Origin: Paenibacillus prosopidis | GTDB taxonomy: Bacteria > Bacillota > Bacilli > Paenibacillales > Paenibacillaceae | Length of the DNA: 64,000 bases | Reading direction: 5' to 3' | NCBI RefSeq assembly: GCF_003337375.1 | Contig: NZ_QPJD01000011.1 | Coordinates: 176,662-240,661, forward strand | Part shown: positions 16,834 through 25,762 of the stretch, in pieces | Layout: the number at the start of each line of letters is the position of its first letter | How positions within the stretch are numbered: the first letter of the stretch is position 1 | Translations under genes and position numbers: made by a program | The notes under the pieces: model-generated | Told to the model about the DNA's origin: nothing | Database searches by the model: none | Seen by the model: the letters and a program-made list of their open reading frames with translations, nothing else

Positions 16834-17946
16834 TTATGCAGTCGTTGCCGATGTTGTCGTGTCGGCTGCCGGCTGGTCCCCGGAAGCTGCTCCGCCCCGT
16901 TCGCCGCGCGGACCTTTACCGCCCATGCCGCTCATTGGAAGCTCGCCGTTCACATGCTTAGTCGCATGCTCGACCGCTGCCGCGAGCTTGGTATCATACT
17001 GCTCTTGCGTTATTTCACCTGCAGCAAGCTGCTCGTTCAGCTTTTCCTTGATCTCGCTCACCCAAGCATCAACTACCGTTTGCACGTCAACGCCCTTCTC
17101 AGTTGCGATAGCTGCAATTGTTTTGCCTTCCTCAATCTCCGCCTTCAACTCGTCCGCGGTTAATCCGAGTGCTTCGGCTATGGCATCGATGCTGTCGCCC
17201 CAGCCTTTGCCGCCCTCCGGAAGCACGCCGTTCACATGGTTAGTTGCACGTTCAACCGATGCCGCGAGCTTGGTATCATACTGCTCTTGCGTAATTTCGC
17301 CGGCAGCCAACTGCTCGTTCAGTTTTTCCTTAATCTCGCTCACCTGGGCATCAATAACCTTCTGTACGTCAACGCCCTTCTCGGTTGCAATAGCGGCGAT
17401 CGTCTTTCCTTCCTTAATCTCTGCCTTCAGCTCGTCCGCAGTTAATCCAAGTATTTCAGCAATAGCGTCGATGTTTCCGCCCCATCCGTGGCCGCCGCGT
17501 CCGCCATGCTTGCCGAATCCGAAGCCTTTGGAATCTAGCAATTTTTCCGCTTTCGCAGCAGCATCCACATCAGCATTAGCCCCAGCTTCAGCCTGCGCCA
17601 CTTCGAGCCATTCCACGAGCTTCGTCTTCAGCTCCTCACGGGTTTTACCTTGCTCTACAGCAATCTCAGCCAGTGTCAAAGTTTTCAACTTCGTTTGAAG
17701 CGCCACTTCGTCCAGCCCTAAGTATGCAAGAAGCTCATCTTGTATTTGATTGAATCCGTGCCCGAGTCCTCCGCGTTTGCCTGCAAAAACTTTTTTGGAC
17801 GTGCTGTCCTCCGCCTGAGCAGCCTGCGTGCTCTGTGTATCGGCTGCCGTAGCCGCATTAGCGAATTGGCTTGCCCATAGGCTGCCGCCTCCAAGTGTTA
17901 GCGTTAACGCGATTGCGCCTGCCGTAATTGCTTTTGATTTCATCAT
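16834..17946 (-). CDS. Secreted protein with tandem 90-residue repeats
   Basis: 370 residues from the ATG at 17946, which follows AGAGGTGG. A signal peptide (AITAGAIALTLTLGGGSLWA) ends near ANAA. After a glycine-rich spacer there are two near-identical repeats of about 90 residues. Each has IDAIAE-LGLTADELKAEI, EGKTIAAIATEKGVDVQ and KLNEQLAAGEITQEQYDTKL, and a less conserved version precedes them. The C-terminus is Gly/Thr/Ala rich. The TIAAIAxEKGV blocks are common in secreted Paenibacillus and Bacillus proteins of unknown function. The two repeats also match strongly at DNA level, suggesting recent duplication. Confidence 0.8.
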   Translation of the reverse strand: MMKSKAITAGAIALTLTLGGGSLWASQFANAATAADTQSTQAAQAEDSTSKKVFAGKRGGLGHGFNQIQDELLAYLGLDEVALQTKLKTLTLAEIAVEQGKTREELKTKLVEWLEVAQAEAGANADVDAAAKAEKLLDSKGFGFGKHGGRGGHGWGGNIDAIAEILGLTADELKAEIKEGKTIAAIATEKGVDVQKVIDAQVSEIKEKLNEQLAAGEITQEQYDTKLAASVERATNHVNGVLPEGGKGWGDSIDAIAEALGLTADELKAEIEEGKTIAAIATEKGVDVQTVVDAWVSEIKEKLNEQLAAGEITQEQYDTKLAAAVEHATKHVNGELPMSGMGGKGPRGERGGAASGDQPAADTTTSATTA

Positions 17947-18080
17947 CTTCTCTTCCACCTCTCACTTTCGATTTGTTCTTACAAGTACCATCCTAACCAG
18001 CATTCCTTAAACTTCCTTTAAATCAAACTGAAAGTTGGCTGAATATGGTTGGACAACTTTTAATATGATGAAAAGAAATG

Positions 18081-18108
18081 AAAAGGAGCTGCCGGGGCAG
18101 CTCCTTTT
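18081..18108 (-). terminator. Terminator of polysaccharide cluster
   Basis: Perfect stem AAAAGGAGCTGC/GCAGCTCCTTTT with a four-base loop, downstream of the last minus-strand remnant of the cluster. Confidence 0.7.
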
Positions 18109-18156
18109 ACTTATTGCACTTTTTATACCATCGTGACCGGAATGCCAGGGGATAAT

Positions 18157-18429
18157 TCAGCAATCCGTCATCATAATATTTCCATTTATACATCCTTCAA
18201 CGAAGAGTCTAGTCAACTCAGATTTACGAACATGATAACTATCATCCATATTATTCCAATTAGAACTGCCGCCATAATGCAAAATCATGTTTTCGATGAT
18301 CTCAAACTTAAATTCATCAAGGTAGATTTTTCTTATATCCGCAGGCAGATGATGCAGATTGTTGTTTGTTGATTGAATATGAGATGTATTCGACATATTT
18401 TTAACTTTCAGATTATTGTTTTTCTTCAT
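18157..18429 (-). pseudogene. Unrecognised fragment after glycosyltransferase remnant
   Basis: About 90 codons open on the minus strand (containing DIRKIYLDEFKFEIIENMIL and HVRKSELTRLF). They overlap the end of the glycosyltransferase remnant in another frame. No ribosome site precedes the first ATG. It may be the displaced C-terminal part of a neighbouring gene or a separate relic. Not recognised. Confidence 0.3.
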
Positions 18430-18857
18430 CCAATAATGCAAATAACCGCTCAAATGGCTGCGGCAGCCATTCCCAGAATAGTTCGCCAAAATATTGCAGA
18501 CCCGAAGTCACGAAGCCGACCTCCGGCTTGTTTTCCAATACCTGGTAAAGCTTCTCAATCATAGTAGGATTAACCATATCGTCCGCATCTAAAGGCAAAA
18601 TGTATTTTCCTCTTGATAGGTTGATACCGAAATTTCGTCCGTTCGGTAAGCTTTTATTTTTCTCTATTAGAACCACACGTACTTTCGGCATGTTCAATTG
18701 TTTTAAAACTTGAATCGTATTCACATCAGTCGAGCCGTTGTCAAACAACTATGATTTCGATGTCCTGAAAGGTCGAACGCAAACAAGAATCGACGGCATC
18801 TTCCACAAATTCCCCGTAATTGTAACAAGGAATAACCACGCTGACGACCGGATTCAT
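18413..18857 (-). pseudogene. Family 2 glycosyltransferase, frameshifted and truncated
   Basis: Starts at ATG 18857 (GGGAGG 9 bases upstream) with VVSVVIPCYNYGEFVEDAV, the GT2 N-terminal strand. The frame breaks in EIIVV/DNGSTD: an extra T in GTTGTTTGAC gives an in-frame TGA near 18749. The next frame continues with GRNFGINLSRGKYILPLDADD, which carries the metal-binding Asp pair, and stops at 18413 after about 155 residues in total, short of a complete catalytic domain. Frameshift and shortening both argue for a pseudogene. Neighbour of the GT6 remnant. Confidence 0.8.
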
Positions 18858-18911
18858 ATGGAACATCCTCCCAAATCCTCTCAATTTCCCTCAACCCCAT
18901 CCGATATCAGT

Positions 18912-19500
18912 TTAAATTTCCCTTAAAATTTCATGCCCTCCACATTTGGTTTTATCCTTGAAAAATATTTTACGGGGAAAGGGATATCTGTGCTTACTTG
19001 GCCTTGTATGTTTAAACATCCATTTTTCAGGAAATCCGTAAGACGGTGTTAGCACTTTTATGGATTCCTCAAGCAAATATTCTGTTCTGTTTAAATGCGA
19101 CTCGTCATAATCCGTCGCAATGATCCCGTTGCTCGAACCATGCCTGATGTTTTTTCCAGCGTCCGGACTAACTACAATGATCAGTCTTTCCCCCGTTTAA
19201 TCCGTCCATAAAATAGCTGATTCCTTGACCGAAAGGAACGTAAGCCAAGCTGGCGGGATTTCTTTCACAAGCGAATATGCTGTTATCCTTCCCATAAAAA
19301 CCGGGATGAATGACTGCTGTAACCCTTCCGACTCAGGCAGCTGCTGAGAACGATCCATGGAGTAGCAATAGGTCGTATTCCTATACAATCATCAACCACA
19401 AAAAAGATAATACGCGATGTTCGATAAAAGCTGCTGCTTGAAATCATGCTCGCGTATAAACTCCACTTTAGGATGCATCTATATCAAACGCATATATTGA
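18912..19500 (-). pseudogene. Family GT6 (ABO-type) glycosyltransferase, decayed
   Basis: Fragments in three frames line up with GT6 retaining alpha-1,3-galactosyl/GalNAc transferases. EYDLLL and VTAVIHPGFYGKDNS (about 19290-19370) fit the region following the DxD strand. FACERNPASLAYVPFGQG and ISYFMDGLNGGK (about 19185-19275) match the YERxxxSxAYIP and GGFFGG blocks. NGIIATDYDESHLNR and KVLTPSYGFPEKW (about 19030-19125) match the signature xDESHLN and the LSPEY block. Breaks include the GGGGG tract at 19190-19194 and several in-frame stops. It follows manC, gmd and fcl, so it may once have acted on a fucosylated glycan. Edges are approximate. Confidence 0.68.
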
Positions 19501-19543
19501 TATTCATGCGCCGCGTCAGAATTGGCACATTACGAAACATGTT

Positions 19544-20916
19544 TCAACCCCTTCCAGAGCAGTTCCGTTCGATTTCGTCCCATGATAGGAAGAGCCGTAT
19601 TGTATCTTCTTCACCCAGCTCGCTGCCCATCTGCACTTCGATCATTTCCAGATCCGTCGTCGCCTTCATGCTGTGCCCTGCCCCGGCCGGAATTTGCAAT
19701 ACATCGCCTGCACTGACGTGTATCAACTGTTCATTCATCGCAAATATGCCTTCGCCCGAGAGAATCGTCCAAACTTCTTTTCTCTTATGATGAATTTGAT
19801 AGCTCGGATTTTTACCTGCGTGAACGATAATCTTTTTCGTGAGCCGCTCATTCCCGCTTCGATCATTGGTATAATCCAGTACACGGTACCAGCCCCAACG
19901 CCGCTCTTCATACATGAGCCGTTGATCGGTATCGTTCATCAGATCTTTGATCTTTCTGCTTGCCGATTTATCGGAAACCAGAATCCCATCGGGACTTGCG
20001 GCTACGACAATGTTGGACAAGTCGATCACTTTTACCGGGATATCCAGTTCGTTGATGACATGGGTATTCCGGCATAATTCACTGATGGTACCTTTCCCCT
20101 GCAGGGATGTGTCCAGCTCCTCAGTAAGCGTCTCCCATGTACCCAAGTCTTTCCAGCTTCCGTTGTAAGGATAAACGGCCAGTGTTCCCGCTTTTTCCAC
20201 GATTTCATAGTCAAAACTGGTTTTCGGCAAGGTATCGTATGCAGATTGAAGCTTTTCGTATTGAACAGGGATGCCTCTTTCCTGTAGAAGAGATACCATA
20301 TACCCCAGCTTGAATGCAAAAATCCCGCAGTTCCAAAGTGCATTTTCTTCCATCAGCGTTTGCGCACGCTGCTTCTGCGGTTTTTCAACAAACATTTTCA
20401 CTCTCTTACAGGATCCCATGCCTATTTCATCATCAGGAACGATATACCCGTACTTCTCAGAGGGGTGATCAGGCTTTACGCCAATCAATATCATTTCGTA
20501 ATCGGACTCAGCACTGAGCTGCTCCAATTCTTTCAACCGGGAGTAAAAATGGTTTTCTGTATACGAATCTACCGGCAGCACGCAAACCATTTCGTTTGCA
20601 CCCGCTTTGACAATGGAATGCAAGTAGGTACAAGCCAGAGCAATGGCAGGGAACGTATCGCGCCTTTCGGGTTCGACGATCAATCGAACGGAACTATCCA
20701 ATTGGCTCTGAATAATTTCCGATTGCGATTTGCTGGTCGCCACATAGATGGATCCGTCGAGACCAGCCGATTTCAATTGGCTCCAAACTCTCTGCAGCAT
20801 GGATTCCAATTGCTGGTTTTGATTTCTCAAAACATTAAAAACTGCTTCGATCTGGAGTCGTTGGACAAAGGCCATAGCCTTTTGCCGGAACCTCCCGACA
20901 GCAATATCAATTTCAT
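19544..20916 (-). pseudogene. manC: Mannose-1-phosphate guanylyltransferase (ManC), one frameshift
   Basis: Makes GDP-mannose from mannose-1-phosphate and GTP. The true N-terminus starts at ATG 20916 and carries the nucleotidyl-transfer signature LLSGGSGKRLWPLSND and RSKQFL. A one-base loss in the T5 tract at 20837-20841 breaks the frame. The rest (VLRNQNQQLESMLQRVW onward) continues intact to 19544, including MFVEKPQ and a C-terminal cupin (type II mannose-6-phosphate isomerase-like; EVWTILSGEG, IPAGAGHS). A start at the internal ATG 20875 would lose the catalytic loop. Either a real mutation or a homopolymer sequencing error. It supplies gmd just upstream in the transcript. Confidence 0.85.
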
Positions 20917-20930
20917 TTTGTCACATCCTT

Positions 20931-22049
20931 TTAAGTGGGATGACTCCTCCTGACTTCATAGCCGTTCCGTTTCAGATGAGCCTCCCGCTGGGCCTCCGCC
21001 AGATCGCTTGCCACCATATCCGCCACCAATGCCTTCAAGTCGTATTTCGGCGTCCAACCCAGTTTCTTATTCGCTTTCGACGGGTTACCGAGCAGAAGTT
21101 CCACCTCTGTCGGCCTGTAATATGCGGAGTCTACGGTAACAACTTCTTTACCGATCGGAAGCTGATGCTGTACATTTCGGCAAGCAGCCACAAGGCCCTT
21201 TTCATGCTCTTTTTGACCGACGAATTCAATGTCAATACCAATGTGCGCAAAAGACAATCTGACAAATTCCCGTACTTCCGTCGTGATCCCGGTTGCGATA
21301 ACAAAGTCCTCCGGCTCCTTCTGCTGGAGCATCAGCCACATCGCTTCTACGTAATCTTTGGCATGTCCCCAATCTCTCTTCGCGTTCAGATTACCCAAAT
21401 ACAATTTGTCCTGAAGCCCCAGAGCGATTCGCGAAGCCGCCCTCGTAATTTTGCGGGTAACAAACGTTTCACCGCGAATCGGACTTTCGTGATTGAATAG
21501 AATTCCGTTGCAGGCATACATGCCGTAAGCCTCGCGGTAGTTCACCGTGATCCAATAGGCGTACAGCTTCGCTGCCGCATAAGGACTCCGCGGATAAAAC
21601 GGCGTTTGTTCACTTTGCGGAACCTCTTGCACGAGCCCGTATAATTCGGAGGTGGAGGCTTGATAAATTTTTGTTTTTCCCGCAAGTCCGAGAATCCGTA
21701 CCGCCTCCAAAATTCGCAAGGTCCCTAGTCCATCCGTGTTGGCCGTATATTCCGGTGTCTCGAAGCTTACGTGGACGTGGCTCATTGCGCCCAAGTTATA
21801 AATTTCGTCTGGACGCACTTTATCGATCACTTGCACAATATTCATCGAATCGGTCAGATCTCCATGATGCAGGAAGAAATTCACTCCCTCTGCATGGGGA
21901 TCCTGATACAGATGGTCAATTCTGTCCGTATTGGTAAGCGAGCTTCTTCTCTTCAAGCCGTGAACCTCATACCCTTTGCTCAGTAAGAGTTCCGCAAGAT
22001 AAGAGCCGTCTTGCCCCGTAATTCCCGTGATAAGCGCAACTTTGACCAT
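20931..22049 (-). CDS. gmd: GDP-mannose 4,6-dehydratase
   Basis: 372-residue extended SDR that converts GDP-D-mannose to GDP-4-keto-6-deoxy-D-mannose. Rossmann motif [19 protein letters not shown], family block [12 protein letters not shown], catalytic Thr-Ser/Glu and YxxxK region ([23 protein letters not shown]), and [14 protein letters not shown] are all present. Start at ATG 22049 after AGGAGGTG, rather than the longer open frame. Fcl is 16 bases upstream and ManC downstream, forming a complete GDP-L-fucose route on paper. The gene itself looks intact. Confidence 0.95.
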   Translation of the reverse strand: MVKVALITGITGQDGSYLAELLLSKGYEVHGLKRRSSLTNTDRIDHLYQDPHAEGVNFFLHHGDLTDSMNIVQVIDKVRPDEIYNLGAMSHVHVSFETPEYTANTDGLGTLRILEAVRILGLAGKTKIYQASTSELYGLVQEVPQSEQTPFYPRSPYAAAKLYAYWITVNYREAYGMYACNGILFNHESPIRGETFVTRKITRAASRIALGLQDKLYLGNLNAKRDWGHAKDYVEAMWLMLQQKEPEDFVIATGITTEVREFVRLSFAHIGIDIEFVGQKEHEKGLVAACRNVQHQLPIGKEVVTVDSAYYRPTEVELLLGNPSKANKKLGWTPKYDLKALVADMVASDLAEAQREAHLKRNGYEVRRSHPT

Positions 22050-22065
22050 ATAGTGACGACACCTC

Positions 22066-23007
22066 CTATTGATCGTAATGTTCTTGAAACCAGCGGTAGG
22101 TTTGTTCAATGCCATCCTTTAAACCGATTGACGCTTTCCAGCCTAACCGGTCGGTTTTGCTAACATCCAGTACTTTCCTTGGCGTGCCATCCGGTTTCGT
22201 GCTGTCAAAGACGATATTTCCCGTAAACCCGACAGTTTGCCGGATCAGCTGCGCAAGTTCCTTGATCGGCAAATCTTCTCCGGTTCCAATATTGAGGAAA
22301 GGTCCAACCGTCTTCGCATGGAATTTATCCATCAAATAAATGCAGGCGTCCGCCAAATCGTCGACATGAAGAAACTCTCTTCTTGGCGTTCCGGTTCCCC
22401 AGACTACGACATGACCTTGCCCTGTGGCTTTGGCCTCATGAAATTTCCGGATGAGCGCAGGCAGCACGTGAGAATGTTCAAGGTCAAAATTATCGTTAGG
22501 TCCATATAAATTGGTGGGCATAACCGCCATAAAATTCGTATTATATTGCTTATTGTAGGCTTCGCACATCTTGATTCCGGCAATTTTTGCAATCGCATAA
22601 GGCTCATTGGTATGCTCGAGTTTCCCGCTTAGCAAATAATCCTCCATTAACGGCTGGGGCGCCATTTTGGGATAAATGCAGGAGCTTCCGAGGAACAGCA
22701 GCTTTTTGGCTTGAAACCGGTACGAAGCATGAATCACATTCGTTTGAATCGCTAAATTTTCCCTGATGAAATCGGCGGGGTATTTGCTGTTCGCATAAAT
22801 CCCTCCTACTTTCGCAGCAGCCAGAAAAACGTATTGCGGCCGGTTTTCTTCAAAGAAATGATCCACTTGATAAGGATTGGTCAAATCCAGCTCGTTCCGC
22901 GTTTTGGTTAGAATATGGCGGTAACCCAAAGCCTTTAGCTTGCGGACCAAAGCGCTGCCTACCAGACCGCGGTGTCCGGCAACATAAATGCTCGATTCGG
23001 TATCCAT
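22066..23007 (-). CDS. fcl: GDP-L-fucose synthase
   Basis: 313-residue SDR with epimerase and reductase activity that makes GDP-L-fucose from the Gmd product. Motifs: [16 protein letters not shown] (nucleotide-binding), [12 protein letters not shown] (catalytic Ser and Cys), YAIAKIAG (YxxxK), and [18 protein letters not shown]. Start at ATG 23007 after AGAGGGG, not the longer frame, which would overlap the upstream gene. Gmd follows 16 bases later. Intact, unlike several neighbours. Confidence 0.95.
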   Translation of the reverse strand: MDTESSIYVAGHRGLVGSALVRKLKALGYRHILTKTRNELDLTNPYQVDHFFEENRPQYVFLAAAKVGGIYANSKYPADFIRENLAIQTNVIHASYRFQAKKLLFLGSSCIYPKMAPQPLMEDYLLSGKLEHTNEPYAIAKIAGIKMCEAYNKQYNTNFMAVMPTNLYGPNDNFDLEHSHVLPALIRKFHEAKATGQGHVVVWGTGTPRREFLHVDDLADACIYLMDKFHAKTVGPFLNIGTGEDLPIKELAQLIRQTVGFTGNIVFDSTKPDGTPRKVLDVSKTDRLGWKASIGLKDGIEQTYRWFQEHYDQ

Positions 23008-23021
23008 GTCGACCCCTCTTT

Positions 23022-23915
23022 TCAACTGCTTAAATTCATGAACCGTTTGATCCCTTCCTGTAAAGAAACTTTGGCTGTCCAATTCGGCAAAGCCGCACCT
23101 TGGTTCCATGGCACCATAATTTCACGCTTACGGTAAGGGCGCCCGCCCCACACAATTTGCAGCCGGCGTCCGGTTGCCTGCTCGAAGGCCTGCACCAGAT
23201 CCTTCAGACGAATCGGATGCCCGGAAGATATAGCGTACACTTCATCCTTTACCCCTTGTACCGACACCAAGCGCTCCGCTACCGTGACATAAGCATCTGC
23301 GACATCATCGATGTAAACGATGTCCACCAGCTGCTCTCCCGGAGACATGGCCAAAGGCTTCCCGTCCAGCGCTGCCCTTTTCAGCAAATTCATGATCTTG
23401 GATCGCGGATCGCCAGGCCCGTAATTGTCATAAAGCTCAAGCGTAATGGCTTTTAAGGGAGCCGTTTCCGTATAAAACGTTAAAATATCTCTAAATGCTT
23501 GCTTTGTCGCATCATAAAGGGAGGACGAGCTGTAGTCTTTATTGTCACAGTGCTGCGAGAAGGTTCCGGTATTGATGAAACAATAAACGTGATTTGCCAG
23601 TATAGCCTCTACCAGCTGGGTTCCGAACACGACATTACTTTGCAGCATGGGTACGATATCTTCGGGGGTATGGGTAACGGAAGCAAAAGCCGCCAAATGA
23701 ATCACGATGTCAGGAGCCGCTTGCTTGATAATGTCAAACAACTGTTTCGTCGAACCGTCGTGTCTATGAATGCTCACGCCATAGCAAGCCTTTTCAAGTA
23801 AAGTGAGCTTAGAATCGGTCCGGGCTATTACATGTACGTTCCAACCGCCGGCTGCAAGAAGCCGGACAACATTCGAGCCGATATAACCGGTTGCCCCGGT
23901 TATCCCCCCAGCGCA
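23022..23915 (-). pseudogene. NAD-dependent epimerase/reductase lacking its start
   Basis: Extended SDR probably acting on the CDP-4-keto-6-deoxyglucose made by RfbF/RfbG (inference from neighbours; paratose/abequose synthase type possible). The frame holds ITGATGYIGSNVVRLLAAGG, APDIVIHLAAFASVTH, the YDATKQAF active site (YxxxK) and VDIVYIDDVADAYV. The N-terminus is cut at 23903: it joins the truncated rfbG out of frame at a G6 tract, and no ATG, GTG or TTG remains before the Rossmann motif. The first start codon (GTG 23777) would delete the nucleotide-binding site. Confidence 0.75.
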
Positions 23916-24369
23916 TCATCTTCCCGGTAACCGTATTTCCTTTCATTGTTTTCATAGCATTTATCCGAAGTCACGTTAATGACCGCTTTTATTTGTTTTC
24001 CGCATGTCGTTGCATGCCTGACCGCTTCCAGCAGATGTACGGTTCCCATTACATTCGTTTCAAAAGTGTGTACCGGCGCATCATACGATGCCCTCACGAG
24101 CGGCTGGGCCGCCATGTGGATGACGATATCAGGGTCAGCCTCAATCAGCGTCCGGCTAATAAATCTTTGTCCCTAATATCCGCAATGACGGAACGGACCA
24201 TGGAACCGATTTGGCCCAATTCATACAAATTGGGATTTGTCGGCGGCTTCAGGGCATACCCGGTTACTTCGGCTCCCATAGAAGCAAGCCAGAGGCAGAG
24301 CCAGCTGCCCTTAAAGCCGGTATGGCCGGTTACAAATCCTTTTTTACCGGTCCAAAATACCTTATCCAT
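23900..24369 (-). pseudogene. rfbG: CDP-glucose 4,6-dehydratase, frameshifted and truncated
   Basis: Starts at ATG 24369, overlapping the rfbF stop (TAATG). The N-terminus (GKKGFVTGHTGFKGSWLCLW, ADIRDKDLL) is typical of RfbG. One base is missing after DKDLL near 24150, producing a premature stop. The next frame resumes with DIVIHMAAQPLVRASYDAP and INVTSDKCYENNE, then ends at DDALGG followed by TAA at 23900, where about 200 C-terminal residues are replaced by the epimerase gene. Two independent lesions, so certainly non-functional as sequenced. Confidence 0.88.
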
Positions 24370-25169
24370 TACATGTCACCTTTTTTCCAGGGAGCCTTCC
24401 CGCTTCTCCACAACTCTTCCAAATAGTTTTTGTCCCTCATCGTATCCATGGGGTGCAAAAAGCCGGAACGTTTATAAGCCATCATATGGCCGTCTTTAGC
24501 GATTTTCTCAAGAGAATCCTTCTCCAGATTCGTCTGATCGTCCTCAATATATCGAAGCACTTGCGGTTCCATCACGAAATAACCGGCATTGATCCAACTG
24601 CCGTCTCCTTTTGGTTTCTCGGAGAAATCCTTTACCGCATTATCCGAATCCAAATCGAGTGCGCCGAATCTTCCGCTTGGCTGGATCGAGGTCACCGTGC
24701 ACATATTTCCGTTAGAACGATGATAATTCACCAAGTTTTGGATGTTGATATCCGCAACGCCATCCCCGTAGGTCAGCATGAACGTTTTATTCCCAATATA
24801 TTTTTCAATCCTTTTCAAGCGGCCGCCAGTCATTGTCGTCTTCCCCGTATCTACAAGCGTTACCCTCCACGGATCCGACACGGAGCGATGAATCACCATT
24901 TCATTTTCTTTGGAAAAATCAAAAGTAACATCCGATTCATGCAAAAAATAATGCGAGAAAAATTCTTTGATGTAATAGCCCTTGTGGCCCAAACAAATAA
25001 TAAAATCATTAAATCCGTAATAGGAGTAAGTTTTCATGATATGCCATAAAATCGGTTTGTCCCCGATCTCAATCATCGGCTTCGGTTTAAACTGTGACTC
25101 TTCGCTGATTTTTGTTCCGAATCCACCCGCTAGAATGACCACCTTCATGTCCCGATCCACATTGACCAA
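24369..25169 (-). CDS. rfbF: Glucose-1-phosphate cytidylyltransferase
   Basis: 266 residues. Makes CDP-glucose from CTP and glucose-1-phosphate, the first step to CDP-linked dideoxy sugars. Motifs: VVILAGGFGTKISEES (nucleotide loop), KPKPMIEIGDKPILWHIMK, TYGDGVADIN (metal Asp), and FLHPMDTMRDKNYLEELW. TTG 25169 follows GGGGGTGAT by a few bases. The ATG at 25148 is an alternative with a poorer site. It is the only intact CDP-sugar gene here, since rfbG downstream is broken. Confidence 0.92.
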   Translation of the reverse strand: MVNVDRDMKVVILAGGFGTKISEESQFKPKPMIEIGDKPILWHIMKTYSYYGFNDFIICLGHKGYYIKEFFSHYFLHESDVTFDFSKENEMVIHRSVSDPWRVTLVDTGKTTMTGGRLKRIEKYIGNKTFMLTYGDGVADINIQNLVNYHRSNGNMCTVTSIQPSGRFGALDLDSDNAVKDFSEKPKGDGSWINAGYFVMEPQVLRYIEDDQTNLEKDSLEKIAKDGHMMAYKRSGFLHPMDTMRDKNYLEELWRSGKAPWKKGDM

Positions 25170-25192
25170 TCAATCACCCCCGCTTTCTACCG

Positions 25193-25373
25193 TTAATTTC
25201 CGTAAACGACGCCGCTCATGCTGACGAGATCCGAAATAATGGCTTCGCTTTGCGCTCCTTTTGTTATTTGCACCGTTAACGTATACATCTGTTCAGGCTT
25301 TGTGATCCCCGATTCCACATGAGTGAGCGTTGCTAAAGCAAGGAAGCCGGTCTCGTAAATGACACGTACTCAT
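25193..25373 (-). pseudogene. C-terminal stub of an upstream cluster gene
   Basis: About 58 codons open without a start codon after an in-frame TGA at about 25371, ending in TAA at 25193-25195 (contains MYTLTVQITKGAQSEAI, DLVSMSGVVYGN). The ending resembles the ACT-like tail of MgtC or DUF4956-type membrane proteins seen in polysaccharide loci, but this is weak. The 5' part of the gene is gone, and the boundary near 25373 marks the upstream edge of the decayed cluster. Confidence 0.4.
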
Positions 25374-25512
25374 TTCATTCAAACTTTAATAGATTATGCA
25401 GGTTTGAATAGATCGGACTAGACAAAAGCGTTTTTAAAAAATTGGTAAATCCTGCATTGAAACGACAAAAGGCTGATCTCATCCAATGCGGATAGATCAG
25501 CCTATATTTTCG

Positions 25513-25717
25513 TTCACTGATGCGTAAACTCACTATTAGTGAAGTAAACTTCACAATTTCGATAGACAAAAATGTCGTATCAAAAACAATGGCAAATCTC
25601 ACTGCCCATGATGCCTACCTCATGGCGAGTGAGGTTTGCCTCACTAAATTGAAAACATATCGTATTGTAGCGAAATAGAGTGAGATTACTCTTATTGTTT
25701 AGTGAGCATGCCTCACT
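25513..25717. repeat. Array of AGTGAG/CTCACT inverted repeats
   Basis: At least eight half-sites in 205 bases. Clear palindromes are AGTGAAGTAAACTTCAC (25538-25554), AGTGAGGTTTGCCTCACT (25628-25645), AGAGT-6 nt-ACTCT (25677-25692) and AGTGAGCATGCCTCACT (25701-25717), with single half-sites at 25513, 25529 and 25598. The array lies between the exporter 3' end and the polysaccharide cluster start. Possible operators or cruciform repeats. Otherwise this roughly 390-base gap holds no gene that can be supported. Confidence 0.55.
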
Positions 25718-25762
25718 CTTTCGCAGCAAGCAAGCAGGCATTGGCTTGTTAGGCCGAGTGCC

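Noticed and set aside
16799..17698. 299-codon plus-strand ORF rich in Ser/Ala/Pro
   Set aside because: It is the mirror of the repeat protein on the other strand. The minus-strand frame has a signal peptide and a proper ribosome site.
25375..25602. 75-codon minus-strand ORF in the AGTGAG array region
   Set aside because: Frame runs through repeat DNA; no ribosome site and no recognisable domain.
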